From Thermoleophilia bacterium (GTDB lineage Bacteria > Actinomycetota > Thermoleophilia > Gaiellales > Gaiellaceae), in assembly GCA_025925195.1 (NCBI GenBank), contig JAICLU010000010.1:1-33368 (forward strand): a stretch of 33,368 nucleotides of DNA. Reading direction: 5' to 3'. Of this stretch, positions 6,972-14,868 are shown in pieces; the first letter of the stretch is position 1; each line of letters starts with the position of its first letter. The notes beneath the pieces are model-generated. The model was not told the DNA's origin and made no database searches. It saw only the letters and a program-made list of their open reading frames with translations. The translations under genes and the position numbers were made by a program.

Positions 6972-9461
6972 ATGAGCAGCCCGCTACCCCTCCACACCGA
7001 GTCGCTGATCGAGCGCCTGCCGCTCGTCAGCTACATCCTGCGGCTCGAGCCGCCCTGCCGGCTCGTCTACGTCAGCCCGCAGGTCGAGCGGACGTTCGGC
7101 GTCTCTCGCAGCGATTTCGAGGCGGACGACGAATTCTGGTCCAGGAGGATCCACGAGGACGACCGGGAGCGCTTCCTCGGCGCCCTCGCCGGGCTGGAGG
7201 AAAAGGGGGGGATGGAGGTCGAGTACCGCGTCCTCTGCGGGCCGGGCCGGACGGTCTGGGTGCGCGACGTGGCGTCGGTGACCGACGGGCACGTGCACGG
7301 CTATCTCGTCGACGTCACGCGTGAGAAGGAGCTCGAGCGCGAGCTCGCGCGTGAGCGTGCGACGCTCGACGCGTTCTTCGACCGGTCCTCGATCGGGCTC
7401 GCGATCACCGACCCGGAGGGCCGCTACCTCCGCGTCAACGACGCGCTCGCCCGCGTCGTCGGGCCGTCGCGTGAGGAGTGCCTCGGTGAACGGCTGGCGG
7501 ACGTCGCTCCCGACCTCGCGGCCGTCGTCGACCCGGTGCGGGAGGCCGGCGAGACGCGCGAGTTCACGGTCGATCTCGAGCGTGAGCAGGCCACGATCCA
7601 CATCCTCGTCTCGTACTTTCCGTTCGAAGTCGACGGCCGCACACATCACGGGAGGGTCGTCGTCGACCTGTCCGAGCAGCATCGCGCGCAGGCCGCCGAA
7701 CGGCGCTACCGCCACCTGATCGAGCACCTACCGCTCGTCTCGTACGTCAATGACGTCCATCCCGTTCGCCGCGCGTCGTTCGTGTCGCCGCAGATCCTCG
7801 ACCTGACGGGACACCCGATCGATGCGTTCCTCGGCGACCTGGAGCTGGCCGACCGGATCATCCATCCGGACGACCTCCCGGCGATCACCGAGCGCGAGCG
7901 GGCCGCGCGGGCGGTCGGCGAGCCGTTCGAGCACGAGTACCGCATCGTCCGCAAGGACGGGTCGGTGCGGTGGGTGCTCGACCGCATGGAGACCGTCTGC
8001 GACGCGGACGGCGAGCCCTTGTACGAGGAGGGCTTCCTCGTCGACGTCACCGACCGGCACGACACCGCGTCGCTCCTGCGGGCGGTATGGGACGGCGCGC
8101 TCGACGCAATGCTGATCGCCGACGACGACGGCTGCCTCGTCGACGTCAACCCGGCCGCATGTCGGCTCTTCGGCCGGTCGCGGGACGAGCTCGTCGGCCG
8201 AGGACTCGGCGAGCTCACCGGAACGCCTGACTCGCGCTGGGACGACTTCCGCGGGCAAGGCACCGCCGGAGGGGACGCCGTGATCGTCCGGCCCGACGGC
8301 GAGCAACGCGACGTCGAGGTCGCCGCCCGCGCCAACGTGATGCCCGGTCGCCACCTCTCCGTCGTGCGAGACGTAACCGGGCGCAAGCGGCTCGAGGCCG
8401 ATCTCTGGCGCGCGCAGAAGCTCGAGAGCGTCGGCCGGCTCGCCGGCGGGGTGGCCCACGACTTCAACAACCTGCTGACGGCGATCCGCGGCTACGCGCA
8501 GCTGCTCGGGGCGCGCGCGGTGCCGGGCAGCGTCGAGCACCATCACACCGCCGAGATCGACCGCGCTGTCGACCGCGCCGCCGCGCTCACGGCGCAGCTG
8601 CTTGCGCTCGGGCGCCGGCAGACCGTCAACGCCCGCCCACTCGACCTCAGCCGCCTGCTCGAGGCGCGGCGGGAGACGCTCGCCGAGCTCTTCGGCCCGA
8701 CGAGCGAGCTCGTCTTCGAGCTCGATCCGGAGCTGCCGCCTGTTGAGGCCGATCCCGTACTCGTCGCGCAGGCGATCTCGAGCCTCGTCGCAAACGGCGC
8801 GGAGGCGGTCGCCGCGGGCGGCCGCGTCGTCGTCGCCACGCGTACCGAGGTCGTGGCCGCGCGCGAGTCACTCGCCGACGGCAGCTATGTCGTCGTCACC
8901 GTCACCGACGACGGCCAGGGCTTCGATGCTGCAACGCTCGAGCACGTCTTCGAGCCGTTCTTCACGACCAAGGAGGTCGGGCGGGGCCTCAGTCTCGCGA
9001 GTGCATACGGGACGGTGCGCCAGAGCGGCGGCACGATCACCGTCGACAGCCGGCCCGGCGACGGAACGACCTTCTCGATCTACCTGCCCTACGCAGGCAC
9101 GGGCGGTCCCTCGGTCATGCTCCCCGGTCACGGCGAGACCGTGCTCGTCGTCGAGCGCGATCCGGCGGTCCGCGACGTGGTCTTCGGGCTTCTGACCGAT
9201 GCGACCTACCGCGTGCTGAGCGCGCGCACGGCGGCGGCCGCCGTGGAAACAGCGGAAAAGCACGACGGCGTCATCGATCTCCTCCTGACCGACCTCGACG
9301 AGCTTCGCGAAGCGGCCCTCTCGTCGCTGCTCCGTGGCGCCAATCCCGGGCTCCGCACGCTCTCGATCACGAAGCCGTACACCGCCGAGCGACTCGCAGC
9401 CGCGGTCGGCTCAGCTCTCGAATCCGACGACGAAGGGGTGGGACTGACCGTAATGGGGTAG
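6972..9461 (+). CDS. Multi-PAS hybrid histidine kinase with degenerate C-terminal receiver
   Basis: Several PAS-like segments; H-box LAGGVAHDFNNLLTAIRGYAQLL; FEPFFTTKEVGRGLSLASAYGTVRQSGG; C-terminal ETVLVVERDPAVRD...LLLTDLDE...SITKPYTAERL. ATG at 6972 preferred. Confidence 0.88.
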   Translation: MSSPLPLHTESLIERLPLVSYILRLEPPCRLVYVSPQVERTFGVSRSDFEADDEFWSRRIHEDDRERFLGALAGLEEKGGMEVEYRVLCGPGRTVWVRDVASVTDGHVHGYLVDVTREKELERELARERATLDAFFDRSSIGLAITDPEGRYLRVNDALARVVGPSREECLGERLADVAPDLAAVVDPVREAGETREFTVDLEREQATIHILVSYFPFEVDGRTHHGRVVVDLSEQHRAQAAERRYRHLIEHLPLVSYVNDVHPVRRASFVSPQILDLTGHPIDAFLGDLELADRIIHPDDLPAITERERAARAVGEPFEHEYRIVRKDGSVRWVLDRMETVCDADGEPLYEEGFLVDVTDRHDTASLLRAVWDGALDAMLIADDDGCLVDVNPAACRLFGRSRDELVGRGLGELTGTPDSRWDDFRGQGTAGGDAVIVRPDGEQRDVEVAARANVMPGRHLSVVRDVTGRKRLEADLWRAQKLESVGRLAGGVAHDFNNLLTAIRGYAQLLGARAVPGSVEHHHTAEIDRAVDRAAALTAQLLALGRRQTVNARPLDLSRLLEARRETLAELFGPTSELVFELDPELPPVEADPVLVAQAISSLVANGAEAVAAGGRVVVATRTEVVAARESLADGSYVVVTVTDDGQGFDAATLEHVFEPFFTTKEVGRGLSLASAYGTVRQSGGTITVDSRPGDGTTFSIYLPYAGTGGPSVMLPGHGETVLVVERDPAVRDVVFGLLTDATYRVLSARTAAAAVETAEKHDGVIDLLLTDLDELREAALSSLLRGANPGLRTLSITKPYTAERLAAAVGSALESDDEGVGLTVMG

Positions 9462-9468
9462 ACCCCGT

Positions 9469-9499
9469 CCACGATCGAGGGTAGCCCTCTCGTGGTTTT
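9469..9499 (+). terminator. Intrinsic terminator between tandem hybrid kinases
   Basis: ccacga(tc)gaggg-tag-ccctctcgtgg followed by tttt. Confidence 0.65.
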
Positions 9500-9529
9500 G
9501 TGCGCTGTTGCCACCCGTCATTCGAGGCG

Positions 9530-11128
9530 ATGATCAACCTGACAGATCACATGAGCAACATGCCCGCCGCAAACGTCGATGAGCTCCTCTCCGACCTCCG
9601 CTCCGCCTACGAGGCGAGCGAGGCGCGTTTTCGCGCCGTGATCGAGAAGTCGGCAGACGTCACCGCGATCACCGACGCGAACGCCGTCATGACGTACGTC
9701 AGCCCCTCGATCGACCGCGTGCTCGGGTTCAAGCCCGAGGATCTCGTCGGACAGGCCGGGTTCGTCTTCATCCACCCCGACGACGAGGAGCGCATGCGCG
9801 ACCTGTTCGCGACGGCGCTCCGCGACAACACGGATCCGCCGACCGCGCCGTTCCGCGCCCGCCATCGCGACGGGCGCTGGCTGCGCCTGACCGCGCAAGG
9901 GACGAACCTGCTCCAGGATCCGGCGGTCAACGGCATCGTCTACGTGATCCGGGATGTCACCCAGCAGTACGAGCTCGAGCACCGCGTCCGCCAATCGGAG
10001 CGCCTCGAGGCGATCGGGCAGCTGGCCGGCGGCATCTCGCACGACTTCAACAACGTCCTGCTCGTGATCCGCGGCTACACGAGCCTGCTGCGCTCGGCGC
10101 TCGAAGGATCGCCCCTCGTCGCGGACGTCGACGAGATCGCGAATGCCGCGGAGCGCGCCGCGCAGCTGACGCGGCAGCTCCTCGCGTTCTCGCGCCGCCA
10201 GGTCCTGCAGCCGACGCTGCTCGACCTCGGCGAGGTCGTCCGCGGCATCGAGAAGCTGCTGCGGCGGTCGATGAGCGAGGAGATCGAGATGCAGGTCGAC
10301 GTCGCCGACGGCCTGCCGCCGGTGATGGCCGATCCGAGCCAGATGGAGCAGGTGCTGATGAACCTCGTCCTGAACGCACGCGACGCGATCCCTGCCGGCG
10401 GCAACGTCCGCATCTCGCTCGCCCGGGCCGTGCTCGAGGAGGGCCTGCCGCTGTCGCCGCCGGTGCCCTCCGGGGCGTACGTCGCCCTGAGTGTCGAGGA
10501 CACGGGGACAGGCATCGACGAGGCCGACCTGCCGCGCATCTTCGAGCCGTTCTTCACGACGAAGGGCGAGAGCGTGGGCACGGGGCTCGGCCTGTCGACC
10601 GTGTACGGAATCGTGGCGCAGAGCGGCGGGACGATCGACGTCGCGGCCCGTCCCGCAGGCGGCACGCGGATGACCGTGTTCCTGCCGGCGGCCAGCGGCT
10701 TCGTCGCGCGGCAGGAGGAGGAGCCCGTGGCCCAGCGGTTGCCGGCCGGCACCGAGACGATCCTGCTCGTCGAGGACGAGGACCCGGTCCGCGAGCTCGT
10801 GGCCCGGGTGCTCGAGGACGTCGGCTATGTGGTGCTGCCGGCCGCGCGCCCGAGCGAGGCACAGCAGCTCGCCGCCCGCAACGGCATCGACCTGCTGCTC
10901 ACCGACGTCGTCATGCCGGAGATGAGCGGCTACGACCTCGCGACGCGCGTCCGGCTGGCCCAGCCCGCGACGCGGACGCTGTTCATGTCGGGCTACGCGC
11001 ACAAGGCGCTCGGCGAGGCGTCGGAGCTGCCGGAGGGCGAGCTCCTGCGGAAGCCGTTCACGCCGGAGCAGCTGACGCGTGCGGTCCGCGCCGTCCTCGA
11101 CGGCGATTCCATCGCGGAGATCGCATGA
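9530..11128 (+). CDS. PAS hybrid histidine kinase with C-terminal receiver
   Basis: PAS domain; H-box LAGGISHDFNNVLLVIRGYTSLL; FEPFFTTKGESVGTGLGLSTVYGIV; receiver ILLVEDEDPVRELVARVLEDVGY...LLLTDVVMPEMSGYDL...FMSGYAHKAL...LLRKPFTPEQL. Start ATG uncertain (9500 or 9530). Confidence 0.9.
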   Translation: MINLTDHMSNMPAANVDELLSDLRSAYEASEARFRAVIEKSADVTAITDANAVMTYVSPSIDRVLGFKPEDLVGQAGFVFIHPDDEERMRDLFATALRDNTDPPTAPFRARHRDGRWLRLTAQGTNLLQDPAVNGIVYVIRDVTQQYELEHRVRQSERLEAIGQLAGGISHDFNNVLLVIRGYTSLLRSALEGSPLVADVDEIANAAERAAQLTRQLLAFSRRQVLQPTLLDLGEVVRGIEKLLRRSMSEEIEMQVDVADGLPPVMADPSQMEQVLMNLVLNARDAIPAGGNVRISLARAVLEEGLPLSPPVPSGAYVALSVEDTGTGIDEADLPRIFEPFFTTKGESVGTGLGLSTVYGIVAQSGGTIDVAARPAGGTRMTVFLPAASGFVARQEEEPVAQRLPAGTETILLVEDEDPVRELVARVLEDVGYVVLPAARPSEAQQLAARNGIDLLLTDVVMPEMSGYDLATRVRLAQPATRTLFMSGYAHKALGEASELPEGELLRKPFTPEQLTRAVRAVLDGDSIAEIA

Positions 11129-12084
11129 CCACCGGCCGCGTGCTGTGCGTCGACGACGACGAGCAGATTCGAAGGCTGATCACGCGCGTGCTCGTCGACG
11201 CGGGCCACGAGTGCGTCCCCGCGGCGAGCGTCGACGAGGCGCGAGTGCTCCTCGATCGCGAGTCGTTCGCGGCGGTGCTCTGCGACATCAACCTGCCTGG
11301 CGTCTCCGGCTTCGACCTCCTGCGCGAGCTGCGCGAGAACTATCCGAGCATCGCACCGGTCATGGTCACCGGTCGCGACGACCCACGCGTTGCGAACCGC
11401 GCACTCGACCTCGGCGCATTCGGCTACATCACGAAGCCGTTCGCGCCGAACGAGCTCCTGATCGACCTGGCGAACGCCCTGCACCGGCAGCGCTCGGAGG
11501 CCGCGCAACGAGCAGAGGCCGAGACCGCCGTCCAGAATGCGCACCTCGGGACGCTGCGCCGGCTGAGTCGCACGGTCGAGTTCCACGACGGCGAAACGGG
11601 CGCGCACATCGAGCGCGTCGGCGCGCACGCGGTCAGGATCGGCCTCGGGCTCGGTCTGCCGGCGCCCGAAGTCGAGCTCCTCCGGCTGGCCGCGCCCCTG
11701 CACGACATCGGCAAGGTCGGAGTCCCGGCGACGCTCCTGCGCAAGCCCGGCCCCCTGAGCCGCGCGGAGCGCGTCACCATGCAGCAGCACGCGGACATCG
11801 GCCGCGAGCTGCTCGGCGGCTCCGGCAACCACATGCTGGAGCTGGCCGCGACGATCGCGTGGACCCATCACGAGCGCTGGGACGGCGGCGGATATCCGCG
11901 CAGCCTCGCGGCCAAGGACATCCCGCTGGCCGGGCGCATCGTCGCCGTCGCCGACGTCTTCGACGCGATCACGAGCGACCGCCCGTACCGCGCGGCCCGT
12001 ACCGTCGAGGAGGCGTTCTCGACGATCGCCGCCGAGCGTGCCGGCGCTTTCGATCCCGACGTCGTGGACGCGTTTCTGGCATGA
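11125..12084 (+). CDS. Response regulator with HD-GYP domain (RpfG-like, predicted c-di-GMP phosphodiesterase)
   Basis: Receiver VLCVDDDEQIRRL...CDINLPGVSGFDLL...YITKPF; HD-GYP motifs HDIGKVGVP, HHERWDGGGYPRSLAAKDIPLAGRIVAVADVFDAITSDRPYR. Confidence 0.92.
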   Translation: MTTGRVLCVDDDEQIRRLITRVLVDAGHECVPAASVDEARVLLDRESFAAVLCDINLPGVSGFDLLRELRENYPSIAPVMVTGRDDPRVANRALDLGAFGYITKPFAPNELLIDLANALHRQRSEAAQRAEAETAVQNAHLGTLRRLSRTVEFHDGETGAHIERVGAHAVRIGLGLGLPAPEVELLRLAAPLHDIGKVGVPATLLRKPGPLSRAERVTMQQHADIGRELLGGSGNHMLELAATIAWTHHERWDGGGYPRSLAAKDIPLAGRIVAVADVFDAITSDRPYRAARTVEEAFSTIAAERAGAFDPDVVDAFLA

Positions 12085-12701
12085 GCATCACATGCGTCCT
12101 CGCCGACGACCATCCGTCGGTCCTGCAGTTTCTCTCGCGCTATCTGAGCAACAACGGGATCGCGATCACCGCGAGCACGCGCGACGGGGAGGAGGCGCTG
12201 CGGAAGATCGAAGAGACGCACCCGTCGGTCGCCGTGCTCGACGCGCGGATGCCGCGGCTCTCGGGCCTCGACGTTCTCAACCGGCTCGTGGCATCCGGTG
12301 CGTCGACGCGAGTCATTCTCTACACGGGTCACGGCGACGACGCACTGATGCGGGAGGCGCTCGACGCGGGGGTCGGCGGCGTGCTCGACAAGGACGCGCC
12401 GCTCGACGATCTCGTCCGCGCGATCCACGTCGTCGCCGAGGGCGGCACGTATCTCGACGGATCTGCGGCCGCCGGCCTCATCGCGCAGCAGCGCCGGACG
12501 GGCGGCCATGCGCTCACGCAGCGCGAGCGCGAGGTACTGCGCCTCCTCGCCGACGGGAACACGAACGAGAAGATCGGCGCCGAGCTGTCGATCTCGCCGC
12601 AGACCGTGCGCACGCACATCCAGAAGGCGATGGAGAAGCTCGGCGCCCAGACCCGGGTGCAAGCCGTCGCGACGGCCCTCCGCGAGTCCCTGATCAGCTG
12701 A
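12081..12701 (+). CDS. LuxR/NarL-family response regulator
   Basis: Receiver VLADDHPSVLQFL...VLDARMPRLSGLDVL plus HTH LTQREREVLRLLADGNTNEKIGAELSISPQTVRTHIQKAMEKLGAQTRVQAVATA; ATGA overlap with the previous gene. Confidence 0.94.
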   Translation: MSITCVLADDHPSVLQFLSRYLSNNGIAITASTRDGEEALRKIEETHPSVAVLDARMPRLSGLDVLNRLVASGASTRVILYTGHGDDALMREALDAGVGGVLDKDAPLDDLVRAIHVVAEGGTYLDGSAAAGLIAQQRRTGGHALTQREREVLRLLADGNTNEKIGAELSISPQTVRTHIQKAMEKLGAQTRVQAVATALRESLIS

Positions 12702-12705
12702 CCGA

Positions 12706-12739
12706 GCGCACAGCCGGGATCTCGCTCCCGGCTGTGCGC
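12706..12739. terminator. Perfect 13-bp hairpin between convergent genes
   Basis: gcgcacagccggg-atctcgct-cccggctgtgcgc; positioned between the + regulator stop (12701) and the - micropeptide stop (12750). Confidence 0.65.
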
Positions 12740-12749
12740 CGCTAGCTCT

Positions 12750-12860
12750 CTAGGCGCCCGTGCTGAAGCCGAAGGGCTGCATGCCCTTCGTCTTCGCGAC
12801 GAACGAGGCGACGACCAGCGCGAGGATGAGGACGCGCGCGATGAGGAAAGCGTGCCGCAT
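12750..12860 (-). CDS. 36-aa micropeptide with N-terminal hydrophobic segment, directly downstream of TPR gene
   Basis: Minus strand ATG 12860: MRHAFLIARVLILALVVASFVAKTKGMQPFGFSTGA*. Strong SD GGGGAGG with 8-nt spacing; 15 nt after the TPR stop codon. Below the ORF-track size cutoff. Confidence 0.72.
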   Translation of the reverse strand: MRHAFLIARVLILALVVASFVAKTKGMQPFGFSTGA

Positions 12861-12875
12861 GTGCTTCACCTCCCC

Positions 12876-14042
12876 TCAGAAATGGACGTCTTGGAGGGCT
12901 GTGGCAGCGCGGCGGTAGTGGTCGGCGGCGATCTCGACGTCGCCCTGTGAGCGGGACAGGTCTCCGCGCGCGACCCACACGGACGCGAGGTGGCTCGTCG
13001 ACCCGAGCCGCGTATAGGCGTCCTCGGCCCGATCGAGCCAGCCCGCGGCCTGCGCCGGCTCGCCCTCCGCCTGAAGCGACTGTGCGACCACGAGCAGCGC
13101 GTTGCCGAGCTCGTCGACGTAGTCGGCGCGTCCCTCGAGCAGCTCGACGGCACGGAGCGCGCGCGCCCTCGCCTCTGCGGGACGGTCGGTGCGCAGGTAG
13201 ACCTGCGCGAGGGAGTTGACGGCCTGTGCGAGGTCGGCGTCGCTCGCGACCCCGGCGGCCGCCTCGAGCGCCTCGAGCAGCATCCGCTCGGCCGTCTCGA
13301 CGTCGCCGAGCAGAAACGAGATGCCGCCGAGATTGTTGAGCACGCGGGCGATGGAAAGAGGGTTGTCGAGCCGGTGGTACAGATCGAGCGCCTGCTCGCC
13401 GTAGCACCGCGCGGTCAGCCATTGGCTCGCGCGCTCGGAAACGATCGAGGCCTGGAAGAGCGCGTTGGCCTGCGCCTCGACGTCGTCGGCGGCCGTCGCC
13501 AGCTCGAGCGACCGCTCGACGTCGCGCTGCGCCGCGTCCCAGTCGCGCTGCAGGAGGTGGCAGCGCGACCGCCACTCGTGGGCCCGCGCCGCGAGACCCG
13601 CGCGCGGTCGCGTCGACCGCTCGTTCGTCTCGAGCGCGCGGGTGAGGAGCGCCGTCGCGTCGGACACGCGGCTCTGCTTGAGCGCGACACAGCCCTGCCT
13701 GTAGGCGACCTCCGCGCGGTCGGCGGCGTCGAAGTGTGGCGACTGTGCGATCGCGTCCGCCTGGGCGAACAGGCGCTCGGCCTGTACGAGCTCGCCGCTG
13801 TAGAGCTCGACCCAACCGAGTGCGAGTCGCTGCCGCAGCGCCAGCGCTCCGTCGTGCCGCACGTCGCCCCAGAGATCCTCGAGGGCGGCGCGCGCCTCCG
13901 CGTAGCGGTGCTGCGCGACGAGCGCCTCGGCGGCCGTGAGGCCGTCGTCGGTGCGGACGAGCGTCAGCGCCGTGACGGGCGGAAGCTCGGCGAGGATTGC
14001 GGCTGCTGCCATCTGCTTCCAAGCATGAGCAGCCACAGACAT
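12876..14042 (-). CDS. TPR-repeat protein (388 aa), candidate peptide receptor/regulator
   Basis: Repeated helix-pair pattern (ARALEDLWGDVRHDGALALRQRLALGWVELYSGELVQAERLFAQAD; ALDLYHRLDNPLSIARVLNNLGGISFLLGDVETAERMLLEALE; AQAVNSLAQVYLRTDRPAEARARALRAVELLEG). No N-terminal HTH or catalytic motif seen. Confidence 0.85.
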   Translation of the reverse strand: MSVAAHAWKQMAAAAILAELPPVTALTLVRTDDGLTAAEALVAQHRYAEARAALEDLWGDVRHDGALALRQRLALGWVELYSGELVQAERLFAQADAIAQSPHFDAADRAEVAYRQGCVALKQSRVSDATALLTRALETNERSTRPRAGLAARAHEWRSRCHLLQRDWDAAQRDVERSLELATAADDVEAQANALFQASIVSERASQWLTARCYGEQALDLYHRLDNPLSIARVLNNLGGISFLLGDVETAERMLLEALEAAAGVASDADLAQAVNSLAQVYLRTDRPAEARARALRAVELLEGRADYVDELGNALLVVAQSLQAEGEPAQAAGWLDRAEDAYTRLGSTSHLASVWVARGDLSRSQGDVEIAADHYRRAATALQDVHF

Positions 14043-14148
14043 CTGTCGATTCTCAGGAGCGCGCGATCGCGATCACCCGTCCGCGGGAGGGTCCGCCGTT
14101 TTTCGCTCGGCAACCCGATTTGACGCATGCCGGCCGTGCGCGACCGCG

Positions 14149-14169
14149 ACAGCCGGTATCTCCGGCTGT
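14149..14169. repeat. Hairpin closely resembling the 12706-12739 hairpin
   Basis: acagccgg-tatct-ccggctgt, followed by gcg, as in the downstream copy; nested in a larger ccggccg/cggccgg pairing (14130-14182). Confidence 0.6.
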
Positions 14170-14210
14170 GCGTCCCGGCCGGGCTCCGGATCGGCGAGGA
14201 CAGGGACAGC

Positions 14211-14816
14211 GTGTTCAAGCGTCTCCTCATCGTCCTTGCCGCCGCCCTGGCGCTCGCCCCGGCGACCGCCTTCGCGAAGGGCGGAAACTACGTCTTCGAC
14301 GGCGGCAGCCGCGCCGAGCGGGCACAGGTCGTGAGCGCGCTCGACGTGAGCTCGTTCGACTTCTCGCTCGTACCGGGGCCGGTCACGATCCACATCGCTC
14401 CGGGCGTGGACGCCCATTCGACGCCCGGTCAGATCTGGCTCGACGGCCGTCTGGTCGACGCAGGTCGCCTCGCCTGGGGCGTCGTCCAGCACGAGTACGG
14501 CCACCAGGTCGACTTCTCGCTGCTCGACGACGCCGACCGGTCGGCGCTCCACGCCGCGCTCGGCGGAGCCGCGTGGTGCTCGGGCGCGCCGCACGCCCTG
14601 CTCGACTGCGAGCGCTTCGCCGACCTCGTCTCGTGGGCCTACTGGACCTCTCCGGACAACGTCCTGAAGCCCGTCGGAGCGTCGGACGAGGGCGGCCAGC
14701 TGTCAGCGGCCGCGTTCCGCGCGCTGCTCGCGCGGCTCCTGCCGGCGACGGCGGTTGCCCCGCCGCTGCGGCTCACCGCGGCGATCTCGTCGTGGACGCG
14801 TCCCCGGAAAGGGTGA
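14211..14816 (+). CDS. Secreted protein with HEXXH zinc-protease-like motif
   Basis: GTG 14211: VFKRLLIVLAAALALAPATAFAKGG signal peptide; WGVVQHEYGHQVDFSLLDD motif; downstream CERFADLVSW. Start uncertain. Confidence 0.7.
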   Translation: MFKRLLIVLAAALALAPATAFAKGGNYVFDGGSRAERAQVVSALDVSSFDFSLVPGPVTIHIAPGVDAHSTPGQIWLDGRLVDAGRLAWGVVQHEYGHQVDFSLLDDADRSALHAALGGAAWCSGAPHALLDCERFADLVSWAYWTSPDNVLKPVGASDEGGQLSAAAFRALLARLLPATAVAPPLRLTAAISSWTRPRKG

Positions 14817-14868
14817 GCCCCGTTACGCCGGACTGCGGATGGCCGCCGCGCTGTGGACGGACGACAAC

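Noticed and set aside
9518-11002. 494-aa minus-strand ORF opposite the hybrid kinase
   Set aside because: Mirror frame of a gene with clear HK/receiver motifs; no recognisable domains.
11125-12084. Idea that the HD-domain regulator is a ppGpp hydrolase-type HD protein
   Set aside because: HHERWDGGGYP...DIPLAGRIVAVADVFDAITSDRPYR is the HD-GYP pattern, not RelA/SpoT.
12861-12869. Alternative GTG start for the micropeptide at 12869
   Set aside because: It lies within/adjacent to the SD; the ATG at 12860 has ideal 8-nt spacing, so the 36-aa form is preferred.
14043-14210. Possible c-di-GMP or other known riboswitch near the HD-GYP/TPR cluster
   Set aside because: Stems are present but I could not match any conserved riboswitch core; kept only as an unexplained leader structure.
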